Shown: piece by piece, positions 31,601 through 39,885 of the stretch
Layout of the letters: each line of letters opens with the position of its first letter
Position numbering within the stretch: position 1 is the first letter of the stretch
Assembly: GCF_000963255.1 (NCBI RefSeq)
Contig: NZ_JYOV01000009.1
Coordinates: forward strand, 38,231 to 102,230
DNA length: 64,000 nt
Direction of reading: 5' to 3'
Source: Streptococcus infantis
GTDB lineage: Bacteria; Bacillota; Bacilli; Lactobacillales; Streptococcaceae
Made by a program: the position numbers and the translations under genes
The notes under the pieces: model-generated
Told to the model about the DNA's origin: nothing
The model's database searches: none
What the model saw: only the letters and a program-made list of their open reading frames with translations

Positions 31601-31733
31601 GGGACAAATTCCAGTCATTATACGCTACGAAAATGAACAAAAAAATGTTCTTTTGCCGGGCTATTTTGTTGCAAAAGATGTTAGTTTGCAGGAATCTTTG
31701 AGTCAAATAACTATGAAAACGATTTATCGTTAA
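28632..31733 (+). CDS. dnaE: DNA polymerase III alpha subunit DnaE
   Basis: The second replicative polymerase of Firmicutes (1033 residues), thought to extend primers, chiefly on the lagging strand, before PolC takes over. In order: an N-terminal PHP domain (YGYSALGIMDVDNLYG), the C-family palm with GMGRGSAVGS and catalytic aspartates in MPDIDIDIPD near 338-347, the thumb and fingers (TSIHAAGVVIS, GKTKGIFQFEQ), tandem helix-hairpin-helix, and a C-terminal OB fold (ENMAFLKVSDSKSNLEVTVFSD). The start is GTG at 28632, 7 nt after GGAGGTGA. It precedes pfkA and pyk as in pneumococcus. Confidence 0.95.
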   Translation: MIAQLDTKTVYSFMESMISIQKYVDQGKAYGYSALGIMDVDNLYGAYYFIKECQKQGIQPVLGLEVSVHHKEELVNLRFLALSNHGYRNIMKLSTLKMTGKKEWTDFSPYLEDVCVIVPYYSAIDSLDLGHDYYIGVYPDTPQSNFSQPILPLYRVNSFESEDLETLQMLKAIKENVTLREVDVQAQQGLFLPADRLEQFFVEKFPKALDNLSELIGATTYEIDSSLKLPRFNPERPAVEELRERAIKGLEQKGLLDSVYQARLEEELSVIHDMGFDDYFLVVWDLLRFGRSQGYYMGMGRGSAVGSLVAYALDITGIDPVAKNLIFERFLNRERYTMPDIDIDIPDIYRPEFIRYVRDRYGSIHAAQIVTYSTFGAKQAIRDVFKRYGVPEYELTSITKKIGFKDTLTIAYEGNLGFRQLIQGKIEYQKAFEIAKKIEGYPRQTSIHAAGVVISDKNLTDYIPLKYGEDMLITQYDAHGVEGNGLLKMDFLGLRNLTFAQKMQELLFETQGIQLRIEDIDLEDRETLALFAAGKTKGIFQFEQPGAIRLLKRVKPQNFEEVVATTSLNRPGASDYIDNFVARKHGKEKVTVLDPVLEDILAPTYGIMLYQEQVMQVAQRYAGFSLGKADILRRAMGKKNAAEMHRMEESFIQGALQKRHGKEQAQQVFAVMEKFAGYGFNRSHAYAYAALAFQLAYLKTHYPAIFYQVMLNYASGDYILDALEMGFELTPLSINTIPYQDKLTDKTIYLGLKSIKGMPRDFAYWIIENRPFSSVEDFVTRLPKNYQKLSLLTPLVEIGLFDSFEKNRQKILSNLPTLFIFVEELGSLFADNSYNWLESEDFTQVEKFRKEQEWLGVGISPHPLLVLAKNPLYPIVSLSELSEGQTATVLVEIQSIRVIRTKKGENMAFLKVSDSKSNLEVTVFSDQYRQFNNLLHEGRFYYLNGKVQARDGRLQLVLNNLKEAVSERFWIQAADHEHDSEIYHILEQYKGQIPVIIRYENEQKNVLLPGYFVAKDVSLQESLSQITMKTIYR

Positions 31734-31769
31734 AAATCAATGAAAATTAAAGAATTTTAACTTTAATTG

Positions 31770-31778
31770 TGGTATAAT
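31770..31778 (+). promoter_or_regulatory. Extended -10 promoter of pfkA
   Basis: TGGTATAAT lies 34 bp before the pfkA ATG; the -35 region is poor. Confidence 0.6.
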
Positions 31779-31785
31779 CAGTTAG

Positions 31786-32820
<1,035 letters not shown>

Positions 32821-32885
32821 TCAACTTTAACTAAACTGGTAAAATGACCATAAAAGGTCGAATTATATAAAGGAGTCACAAAATC

Positions 32886-34391
32886 ATGAACAAACGTGTA
32901 AAAATCGTTGCAACTTTGGGTCCTGCGGTAGAAATCCGTGGTGGTAAAAAATTTGGTGATGACGGATACTGGGGTGAAAAACTTGACGTTGAAGCTTCAG
33001 CTAAAAACATTGCTCAATTGATTGAAGCAGGAGCTAACACTTTCCGTTTCAACTTCTCACACGGTGACCACCAAGAACAAGGTGACCGTATGGCAACTGT
33101 TAAACTTGCAGAAAAACTTGCAGGTAAAAAAGTTGGTTTCCTTCTTGACACTAAAGGACCAGAAATCCGTACTGAATTGTTTGAAGGTGAAGCTAAAGAG
33201 TACTCATACAAAACTGGTGAAAAAATCCGTGTTGCAACTAAACAAGGAATCAAATCAACTCGTGAAGTGATTGCTTTGAACGTTGCTGGAGCTCTTGACA
33301 TCTATGATGACGTTGAAGTTGGTCGCCAAGTATTGGTTGACGATGGTAAACTTGGTCTTCGTGTTGTAGAAAAAGACGATGCAACTCGTGAATTTGTCGT
33401 TGAAGTTGAAAACGATGGTGTAATCGCTAAACAAAAAGGTGTAAACATCCCTAACACTAAAATTCCTTTCCCAGCTCTTGCTGAACGTGATAACGCTGAT
33501 ATCCGCTTCGGTTTGGAACAAGGTATCAACTTCATCGCGATCTCATTCGTACGTACTGCAAAAGACGTGAATGAAGTTCGTGCAATCTGTGAAGAAACTG
33601 GTAACGGTCACGTTCAATTGTTCGCTAAAATCGAAAACCAACAAGGTATCGATAACTTGGATGAAATCATTGAAGCTGCTGACGGTATCATGATCGCTCG
33701 TGGTGACATGGGTATCGAAGTACCATTTGAAATGGTTCCAGTTTACCAAAAAATGATTATTACTAAAGTGAACGCTGCTGGTAAAGTTGTTATCACTGCA
33801 ACAAACATGCTTGAAACAATGACTGAAAAACCACGTGCAACTCGTTCAGAAGTATCAGACGTATTTAACGCTGTTATCGATGGAACTGATGCTACAATGC
33901 TTTCAGGTGAGTCTGCAAACGGTAAATACCCACTTGAGTCAGTAACAACAATGGCTACAATTGACAAGAACGCACAAACTCTTCTTAACGAATACGGACG
34001 TTTGAACTCAGATACTTTCGAACGTAACTCTAAGACAGAAGTTATGGCTTCAGCTGTTAAAGACGCTACTAACTCAATGGACATTAAATTGGTTGTAACT
34101 CTTACTAAGACTGGTCACACAGCACGTTTGATCTCTAAATATCGTCCAAATGCTGATATCTTGGCATTGACATTTGACGAATTGACAGAACGTGGATTGA
34201 TGTTGAACTGGGGTGTTATCCCAATGTTGACAGAAGCTCCATCATCAACTGATGACATGTTTGAAATTGCAGAACGTAAAGCAGTTGAAGCAGGTCTTGT
34301 ACAATCTGGTGACGATATCGTTATCGTTGCAGGTGTGCCAGTTGGAGAAGCAGTTCGTACTAACACAATGCGTATCCGCACTGTACGTTAA
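32886..34391 (+). CDS. pyk: Pyruvate kinase
   Basis: The final ATP-yielding step of glycolysis, phosphoenolpyruvate plus ADP to pyruvate (501 residues). The A domain has FRFNFSHGDH, LLDTKGPEIRTE, KIENQQGIDN and MIARGDMGIEVP, with the B domain inserted at about 85-185; the C-terminal allosteric domain is complete. Codon bias is strong. AAAGGAG precedes the ATG. The gap to pfkA holds a possible TGGTAAAAT extended -10 (32837-32845) and a GACC/GGTC hairpin, so pyk may also be transcribed alone. Confidence 0.98.
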   Translation: MNKRVKIVATLGPAVEIRGGKKFGDDGYWGEKLDVEASAKNIAQLIEAGANTFRFNFSHGDHQEQGDRMATVKLAEKLAGKKVGFLLDTKGPEIRTELFEGEAKEYSYKTGEKIRVATKQGIKSTREVIALNVAGALDIYDDVEVGRQVLVDDGKLGLRVVEKDDATREFVVEVENDGVIAKQKGVNIPNTKIPFPALAERDNADIRFGLEQGINFIAISFVRTAKDVNEVRAICEETGNGHVQLFAKIENQQGIDNLDEIIEAADGIMIARGDMGIEVPFEMVPVYQKMIITKVNAAGKVVITATNMLETMTEKPRATRSEVSDVFNAVIDGTDATMLSGESANGKYPLESVTTMATIDKNAQTLLNEYGRLNSDTFERNSKTEVMASAVKDATNSMDIKLVVTLTKTGHTARLISKYRPNADILALTFDELTERGLMLNWGVIPMLTEAPSSTDDMFEIAERKAVEAGLVQSGDDIVIVAGVPVGEAVRTNTMRIRTVR

Positions 34392-34401
34392 TCTAATATT
34401 A

Positions 34402-34450
34402 AAAAACCTATCATATCAAGCTTTATAGCTTGTGTGATAGGTCTTTTTTT
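34402..34450 (+). terminator. Strong terminator after pyk
   Basis: ACCTATCATATCAAGC pairs with GCTTGTGTGATAGGT (G-U pairs and one mismatch), preceded by six A and followed by seven T after one C. Confidence 0.9.
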
Positions 34451-34686
34451 GTGACGAGGGGCAAAATATATCATTTTCCTTTCAATGCTAAGGTATATAA
34501 TACAGTTTGCCCTGTAACTTTTGCTGTAATTATAGATAGCAATGGTCATCTTAGTATCTTTTTGTCTAAATCTAGCTAGGATTTTTTGGATAATAAGTCT
34601 ATAAGTGTTTGATTGTTGCTTGAGCTTATTGCTATTTGGACAGAAAGGATTGCTAAAAGATAGGAGTTAATAGTGTTTAGGAAAAT
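34451..34686. other. Intergenic stretch with no recognised gene
   Basis: AT-rich. It contains a TATAAT at 34495 without a good -35, and a 20-codon ATG frame near 34542 without a ribosome binding site. I see nothing that I would call a gene. Confidence 0.5.
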
Positions 34687-34716
34687 AAAAAAAGCTCTCT
34701 GGAAAAACCAGAAAGC
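34687..34716 (-). terminator. Terminator of the putative small RNA
   Basis: A 9-bp stem (one G-U pair) with a GTTTTTC-type loop region and seven T on the minus strand. Confidence 0.88.
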
Positions 34717-34828
34717 CTGAGAGGCATCTCCATGTGAGAAATTGGTTCACACAATTTCTCAAGGTCCGCTCCTGCGTTATGACCTCCTTTGCTCAATAGT
34801 AGCTCTCGCTACATATCGACTCATCGCA
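34687..34828 (-). ncRNA. Putative independent small RNA, about 140 nt, family not recognised
   Basis: Read on the minus strand, a consensus promoter (see 34835-34863) is followed by a stretch ending in a strong terminator. The predicted RNA has a GTAGC-GAGA-GCTAC hairpin, an AGGTC...GACCT stem enclosing CGC-AGGA-GCG, a perfect 9-bp hairpin GAGAAATTG/CAATTTCTC, and the terminator stem GCTTTCTGG/CCAGAGAGC with seven T. An AAGGAGG lies inside. It is not tmRNA, SRP RNA or RNase P by motif. 6S RNA cannot be excluded. Transcript ends are predicted from signals only. Confidence 0.65.
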
Positions 34829-34834
34829 AGTTTT

Positions 34835-34863
34835 ATTTTACTATAAGGACAATAAAATGTCAA
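34835..34863 (-). promoter_or_regulatory. Promoter of the putative small RNA
   Basis: On the minus strand TTGACA, exactly 17 bp, then TAAAAT. The predicted start is about 34828. The -35 context TTTTATTGACA is the same as at the tRNA-Thr promoter. Its -35 abuts the tRNA terminator. Confidence 0.8.
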
Positions 34864-34890
34864 TAAAAAAAGTTCCTATACCAAGGAACT
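34863..34890 (-). terminator. Terminator of tRNA-Thr
   Basis: On the minus strand AGTTCCT pairs with AGGAACT around a short loop and is followed by a run of T. It lies about 10 bp past the tRNA 3' end. Confidence 0.8.
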
Positions 34891-34899
34891 GATGAACAA

Positions 34900-34972
34900 T
34901 GCTAATTGCCGGGATCGAACCGGCGACCTCATCCTTACCATGGATGCGCTCTGCCTACTGAGCTAAATCAGC
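34900..34972 (-). tRNA. tRNA-Thr (anticodon GGU)
   Basis: A 73-nt cloverleaf on the minus strand. The acceptor GCTGATT pairs with AATTAGC (one G-U), with discriminator A. The D arm is AGCTCAGTAGGCAGAGC. The anticodon stem CATCC/GGATG encloses loop ATGGTAA, giving anticodon GGT (Thr). The T arm GCCGGTTCGATCCCGGC is complete. No CCA is encoded. It has its own promoter and terminator. Confidence 0.95.
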
Positions 34973-34982
34973 TTACTTAAAA

Positions 34983-35011
34983 AGTATACTATAGAATCAA
35001 ATCTTTGTCAA
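34983..35011 (-). promoter_or_regulatory. Promoter of tRNA-Thr
   Basis: On the minus strand TTGACA, 17 bp, then TATACT, ending 10 bp before the mature tRNA 5' end. Confidence 0.85.
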
Positions 35012-35051
35012 TAAAATGTTTTATTTAAAAGTAATCAGATGTCAGTCAAAC

Positions 35052-35087
35052 TAAAATGGCTTAAGAGAATATCCCTCAGCCATTTTA
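35052..35087. terminator. Bidirectional hairpin downstream of the acyltransferase gene
   Basis: AAAATGGCT and AGCCATTTT pair with an inner AGAG/CTCT extension. The flanking A and T runs let it stop the acyltransferase transcript on the minus strand. Confidence 0.75.
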
Positions 35088-35094
35088 TTCTAAC

Positions 35095-35838
35095 CTAATT
35101 GATTTTGTTTTTTTCTGGATTCCAGATAAAACTTGCGATAAAGCTAAAGATGATGGTAATAATCGCAACTAAGACAGCAAGAATCAGTGCTGGTATGCGA
35201 ATAAACCACCACAAAGGATTTGGTTTTTTGTTATCGTGCCATTGTTTTGTTTCCTCATCCAGACGTTGGAATTCTGATTGGATACGTTCAGCAACCATCT
35301 CAATTCCTTCATCATTCATCTTCTTAATGTCTGAGATATCGATAGGATTTCCGAAGTTCATATCGACACGTTCGCGACTGATGAGTCCTTTTAAGGTCAT
35401 TGGACCAGTGTAAGTAACTGGCATGATGCGAACCTTGGCCATTTTAGCAATCAGAGCTACACCCCCTTTGACATCGTTAGAATGACGACTACCACTTGGA
35501 AACATGATGAGAGATCGGTCGCTCTTTTTAAGGACATTGATAGGATATTTGATAGCCGAAGCGCTAGGATTCTCCCGATCAATAGGAAAGGCACCACACA
35601 TACGGATCCACCAACCAAAGATTCGATTAGAGAACAGTTCCTTTTTAGCCATAAAAACAAACTGTTTCGGTTTGGTCGCAAATGCCATGTAGACAGGATC
35701 CCACCAAGTACGATGGGGAGCAACTAGGATATAGTTTTCATCTTGACTCGGAATTTTATCCGTATTATGATAATGAGCATTACCGTTGATAGACCAAAGA
35801 ATCAACATAACCAGCCCACGAAGATAAGTATAAAACAT
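35095..35838 (-). CDS. plsC: 1-acyl-sn-glycerol-3-phosphate acyltransferase (PlsC family)
   Basis: A 247-residue membrane-associated enzyme predicted to acylate lysophosphatidic acid in phospholipid synthesis. An N-terminal hydrophobic helix is followed by the HX4D catalytic motif HRTWWD, the GAFPIDRE block and FPSGSRH, the FPEGTRS equivalent with Ser for Glu. A C-terminal transmembrane helix and charged tail end it. GAAGGAGACACC precedes the ATG on the minus strand. It lies divergent to the P-type ATPase, a pairing I recall from pneumococcus. Another acyl-acceptor specificity is possible. Confidence 0.88.
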   Translation of the reverse strand: MFYTYLRGLVMLILWSINGNAHYHNTDKIPSQDENYILVAPHRTWWDPVYMAFATKPKQFVFMAKKELFSNRIFGWWIRMCGAFPIDRENPSASAIKYPINVLKKSDRSLIMFPSGSRHSNDVKGGVALIAKMAKVRIMPVTYTGPMTLKGLISRERVDMNFGNPIDISDIKKMNDEGIEMVAERIQSEFQRLDEETKQWHDNKKPNPLWWFIRIPALILAVLVAIITIIFSFIASFIWNPEKNKIN

Positions 35839-35954
35839 GGTGTCTCCTTCAATTTTCTTTCTTTTATTATACCTTATCGTTGTAGGACAAGCAAATGTTT
35901 TTTTGTTTAGGCGGAATTGCTCTTCATATGAAATTAGAATTATTTTTTAAAAAA

Positions 35955-35963
35955 TGATATGAT
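35955..35963 (+). promoter_or_regulatory. Extended -10 promoter of the P-type ATPase gene
   Basis: TGATATGAT ends 7 nt before the ATG at 35971, leaving no room for a ribosome binding site. Confidence 0.6.
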
Positions 35964-35970
35964 AGAGATT

Positions 35971-38307
35971 ATGGATAAAAATAAAATTATAGGCTTAAGC
36001 CAATCAGAAGTTAAAGAACGTCAGAAACAGGGACAGGTCAATGATTTCAAAGCATCAGCTAGTACCAGTACTTGGCAGATTGTAAAACGAAATGTCTTTA
36101 CTCTCTTCAATGCTTTAAACTTTGCTATTGCATTAGCGCTCGCTTTTGTTCAAGCCTGGAGCAACCTGGTTTTCTTTGCGGTTATCTGCTTTAATGCTTT
36201 TTCAGGAATTGTAACCGAGCTACGTGCCAAACATATGGTAGATAAACTCAATCTCTTGAATAAAGAAAAGATTACGACTATCCGTGATGGACAAGAGATT
36301 GCTTTAGACCCTGAAGAGCTTGTTTTGGATGATGTGATTCGCTTGTCTGCAGGGGATCAAATTCCAAGTGATGCGATTGTATTAGAAGGCTTTGCAGAAG
36401 TCAATGAAGCCATGTTAACGGGCGAGAGCGACTTGGTGCAAAAAGAAGTAGAAGACTTAATGCTGTCCGGTAGTTTTCTTGCCAGTGGTTCTGTCCTCGC
36501 TCAGGTTCATCATGTAGGAGCAGATAACTATGCAGCCAAACTCATGCTTGAAGCTAAGACAGTTAAACCGATCAACTCACGTATCATGAAATCGCTAGAC
36601 CAGCTAGCAGGCTTTACGGGTAAAATCATTATCCCATTTGGTATAGCTCTATTGCTTGAAGCTTTGGTCTTAAAAGGTTTACCACTGAAGTCTTCTGTTG
36701 TTAATTCATCTACAGCTCTTTTGGGAATGTTGCCTAAGGGGATTGCCCTCTTGACCATTACCTCTCTTTTAACCGCTGTAATCAAGCTTGGTTTGAAAAA
36801 GGTCTTGGTGCAGGAGATGTACTCTGTTGAAACCCTAGCACGCGTGGATATGCTCTGCTTGGATAAGACAGGTACCATCACCCAAGGGAAGATGCAGGTT
36901 GAGACTGTTCTTCCTCTGACCCAGGCTTATGACAAGGATGCTATTGTCGACATACTAACCAGCTATATGGCAAACAGCGAGGATAAAAATCCTACAGCTC
37001 AAGCTATCCGTCAACGTTTTCAAGGTCAAGTAGCTTATCCGATGATTTCTAGTCTTCCATTTTCAAGCGATCGTAAATGGGGAGCAATGGAGTTGGAAGG
37101 TCTAGGAACTGTTTTCCTAGGCGCACCGGAGATGTTGTTGGATGCTGAAGTTCCTGAGGCTAGAGAAGCTCTCGAACGAGGATCTCGTGTCTTAGTTCTG
37201 GCCCTCAGTCAAGAAAAACTTGATCACCACAAGCCACAAAATCCATCTGATATTCAAGCCTTGGCTTTGCTTGAAATTCTAGATCCAATCCGAGAAGGGG
37301 CAGCTGAAACTCTAGACTATCTTCGTTCTCAGGAAGTGGGGCTGAAAATTATCTCTGGTGATAATCCAGTTACCGTTTCAAGTATTGCTCAAAAAGCTGG
37401 TTTTGCAGATTACCACAGCTATGTAGATTGTTCGAAGATCACGGACGAGGAATTGATTGCTATGGCTGAGGAGACAGCGATTTTCGGACGTGTCTCTCCT
37501 CATCAAAAGAAACTGATCATCAAAACGTTGAAAAAAGCAGGTCATACTACAGCTATGACAGGTGATGGTGTCAACGATATCCTAGCCCTCCGTGAGGCAG
37601 ACTGTTCCATCGTTATGGCTGAAGGAGATCCAGCGACTCGTCAGATTGCAAATCTGGTCCTCTTGAACTCAGACTTTAATGATGTCCCTGAGATTCTCTT
37701 TGAAGGTCGTCGTGTGGTCAATAACATTGCCCACATTGCTCCAATTTTCTTGATTAAGACAATCTATTCTTTCTTGTTAGCAGTTATCTGTATTGCAAGT
37801 GCATTGTTGGGACGTAGTGAATGGATTTTGATTTTCCCATTCATCCCGATTCAGATTACCATGATTGACCAGTTTGTGGAAGGATTCCCACCGTTCGTAT
37901 TGACCTTTGAGCGAAATATTAAACCAGTCGAACAAAACTTCCTCAGAAAATCCATGCTCCGTGCACTACCAAGTGCCTTGATGGTAGTCTTTAGTGTTCT
38001 CTTTGTTAAAATTTTTGGAACAAGTCAAGGTTGGTCAGCCATTGAAATTTCGACACTTCAGTATTATCTACTAGCCTCAATTGGCTTCTTATCAGTAGTT
38101 AGAGCTTGCTTGCCATTTAGTCTATGGCGTGTTCTCTTGATTATTTGGTCAGTTGGTGGCTTCCTTGGAACTGCTCTATTTCCAAGAATCCAAAAACTAC
38201 TTGAAATTTCAACACTGACAGAACAAACATTACCTGTCTATGGCATCATGATGGTCATCTTTGCTATCATTTTCATCCTGACAAGTCGTTATCAAACTAG
38301 AAAATAA
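35971..38307 (+). CDS. Exp7/CtpE-like cation-transporting P-type ATPase
   Basis: An integral membrane ATP-driven cation pump of 778 residues. The actuator domain has LTGESD; phosphorylation Asp298 is in LDKTGTIT; the hinge is MTGDGVNDILAL. About eight to ten membrane helices are present, with no N-terminal metal-binding domain. The M4 motif, usually PEGL in related pumps, reads PKGI here (Lys256). The protein resembles the poorly characterised pneumococcal Exp7 and mycobacterial CtpE group; CtpE is linked to calcium, but the ion here is unknown. I chose ATG 35971 (MDKNKIIGLSQ); an in-frame ATA at 35959 overlaps the -10. No riboswitch is seen upstream. Confidence 0.9.
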   Translation: MDKNKIIGLSQSEVKERQKQGQVNDFKASASTSTWQIVKRNVFTLFNALNFAIALALAFVQAWSNLVFFAVICFNAFSGIVTELRAKHMVDKLNLLNKEKITTIRDGQEIALDPEELVLDDVIRLSAGDQIPSDAIVLEGFAEVNEAMLTGESDLVQKEVEDLMLSGSFLASGSVLAQVHHVGADNYAAKLMLEAKTVKPINSRIMKSLDQLAGFTGKIIIPFGIALLLEALVLKGLPLKSSVVNSSTALLGMLPKGIALLTITSLLTAVIKLGLKKVLVQEMYSVETLARVDMLCLDKTGTITQGKMQVETVLPLTQAYDKDAIVDILTSYMANSEDKNPTAQAIRQRFQGQVAYPMISSLPFSSDRKWGAMELEGLGTVFLGAPEMLLDAEVPEAREALERGSRVLVLALSQEKLDHHKPQNPSDIQALALLEILDPIREGAAETLDYLRSQEVGLKIISGDNPVTVSSIAQKAGFADYHSYVDCSKITDEELIAMAEETAIFGRVSPHQKKLIIKTLKKAGHTTAMTGDGVNDILALREADCSIVMAEGDPATRQIANLVLLNSDFNDVPEILFEGRRVVNNIAHIAPIFLIKTIYSFLLAVICIASALLGRSEWILIFPFIPIQITMIDQFVEGFPPFVLTFERNIKPVEQNFLRKSMLRALPSALMVVFSVLFVKIFGTSQGWSAIEISTLQYYLLASIGFLSVVRACLPFSLWRVLLIIWSVGGFLGTALFPRIQKLLEISTLTEQTLPVYGIMMVIFAIIFILTSRYQTRK

Positions 38308-38308
38308 A

Positions 38309-38340
38309 GAAAGGCTGCAATCCATGATTGCGGTCTTTTT
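38309..38340 (+). terminator. Terminator after the P-type ATPase gene
   Basis: GGCTGCAATC pairs with GATTGCGGTC (G-U pairs allowed) and is followed by five T. Confidence 0.75.
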
Positions 38341-38365
38341 AGGAGCAGGATTGCCAGATAAAATA

Positions 38366-38374
38366 TGGTATAAT
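38366..38374 (+). promoter_or_regulatory. Extended -10 promoter of trmK
   Basis: TGGTATAAT lies 33 bp before the trmK ATG and probably drives trmK, the Nif3-like gene and the FAD oxidoreductase gene. Confidence 0.65.
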
Positions 38375-38407
38375 AAAGGGAAATAGAGTTTTTGAAAGTG
38401 AGAGAAG

Positions 38408-39085
38408 ATGATTTCAAAGAGATTAGAAACGGTGGCTTCTTTTGTTCCCCAAGGAGCCGTTTTGCTAGATGTAGGAAGCGACCATGCTTATTTACCGATT
38501 GAACTAGTTGAAAAAGGTCACATTGAGCGTGCCATTGCAGGAGAGGTTGTAGAAGGTCCCTATCAATCTGCAGTAAAAAATGTTGAAAGTCACGGATTAG
38601 CTGAGAAAATCCAGGTTCGTTTAGCCAATGGTTTAGCAGCATTTGAAGAAAGTGACCAGGTTTCTGTCATCACTATTGCAGGAATGGGTGGTCGCTTGAT
38701 TGCTACGATTTTGGAAGACGGATTAGACAAACTTGCTACTGTTGAGCGTTTGATTCTTCAACCCAATAATCGAGAAGATGAGTTGCGTTCTTGGTTACAA
38801 GAGCATGGTTTTCAAATCATAGCAGAAAGTATTCTAGAAGAAGCTGGGAAATTCTACGAGATCATAGTTGCAGAAGTTGGCGAAATGAATCTATCAGCAA
38901 CTGATGTCCGCTTTGGCCCATTCTTGTCCAAAGAAGTCAGTCCAGTCTTCATCCAAAAATGGCAAAAAGAAGCTGCTAAGCTTGAGTTTGCCCTTAGTCA
39001 AATTCCAGAAAAAAATCAAGAAGAACGTCAGGTTCTAGTAGATAAAATTCAAGCCATTAAGGAGGTGCTCCATGAAAGCAAGTGA
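38408..39085 (+). CDS. trmK: tRNA (adenine(22)-N1)-methyltransferase TrmK
   Basis: A SAM-dependent enzyme of 225 residues that makes m1A22 in tRNA. The Rossmann SAM-binding motif [17 protein letters not shown] comes first, [15 protein letters not shown] next and LILQPNNRE as the motif IV equivalent. The C-terminal third is a helical, charged coiled-coil, typical of the family. The Nif3-like gene overlaps its end by 14 bp, so translation is probably coupled. Confidence 0.92.
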   Translation: MISKRLETVASFVPQGAVLLDVGSDHAYLPIELVEKGHIERAIAGEVVEGPYQSAVKNVESHGLAEKIQVRLANGLAAFEESDQVSVITIAGMGGRLIATILEDGLDKLATVERLILQPNNREDELRSWLQEHGFQIIAESILEEAGKFYEIIVAEVGEMNLSATDVRFGPFLSKEVSPVFIQKWQKEAAKLEFALSQIPEKNQEERQVLVDKIQAIKEVLHESK

Positions 39086-39869
39086 AGTGATTAAGCGTTA
39101 TGAAGCCTATTGCCCACAAGAATTTTCTATGGAAGGTGATAGTCGTGGTTTGCAAATTGGCACCCTAGACAAGGAAATTCAAAAGGTCATGGTTGCCCTT
39201 GATATCCGTGAAGAGACAGTCGCTGAAGCTATTGATAGGGGTGTTGATTTGATTATCGTTAAGCACGCGCCTATCTTTCGTCCGATTAAGGACTTGGTAG
39301 CTAGCCGTCCTCAAAATCAGATTTACATCAATCTCATCAAGCACGATATTGCAGTCTATGTTAGCCATACTAATATTGACATTGTTGAGAATGGATTAAA
39401 TGACTGGTTCTGCCAACTGTTAGATATTAAAGATACAACCTATATACAGGAAACAGGTCCTGAACGTGGGATTGGGCGTATTGGAACGATTAGACCTCAA
39501 ACATTTAAGGAATTTGCAGATCATGTTAAGGAAGTCTTTGATCTAGATAGCCTTCGTATGGTGTATTATCAAGAGACTGATTTGCAAAAGACCATTTCAA
39601 GAGTGGCTATTTGTGGCGGCAGTGGGCAGTCTTTCTACTCTGATGCTTTAGAAAAAGGAGCAGATCTTTATATCACTGGTGATATTTATTATCATACTGC
39701 CCAAGATATGTTGTCAGATGATTTATTAGCTTTGGATCCAGGACACTATATCGAAGTGCTTTTTGTGGAAAGAATTGCAGCGCTCTTGAACGAATGGAAG
39801 GAAGAGAATGCTTGGTCGCTAGAAGTAGTCGCAAGTCAGGCTTCTACCAATCCATTCCATCATATCTAG
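39072..39869 (+). CDS. Nif3-like dinuclear metal center protein
   Basis: A 265-residue member of the Nif3/YqfO family, which binds two metal ions; the reaction is disputed (GTP cyclohydrolase-like activity reported for some). Metal-binding segments are [15 protein letters not shown] and the C-terminal [21 protein letters not shown] precedes the ATG and lies inside the end of trmK. The trmK-Nif3 pair is widely conserved in Firmicutes. Confidence 0.9.
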   Translation: MKASEVIKRYEAYCPQEFSMEGDSRGLQIGTLDKEIQKVMVALDIREETVAEAIDRGVDLIIVKHAPIFRPIKDLVASRPQNQIYINLIKHDIAVYVSHTNIDIVENGLNDWFCQLLDIKDTTYIQETGPERGIGRIGTIRPQTFKEFADHVKEVFDLDSLRMVYYQETDLQKTISRVAICGGSGQSFYSDALEKGADLYITGDIYYHTAQDMLSDDLLALDPGHYIEVLFVERIAALLNEWKEENAWSLEVVASQASTNPFHHI

Positions 39870-39885
39870 TTAGAAGGTAAAGACA

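Noticed and set aside
34542..34604. Short hydrophobic ATG frame of 20 codons after pyk
   Set aside because: No ribosome binding site and no conserved feature.
34687..34740. 18-codon ATG frame inside the putative small RNA
   Set aside because: It runs through the terminator stem and lacks a ribosome binding site.
35099..35413. Plus-strand frame opposite the acyltransferase gene
   Set aside because: Antisense shadow overlapping the gene's C-terminus, no ribosome binding site.
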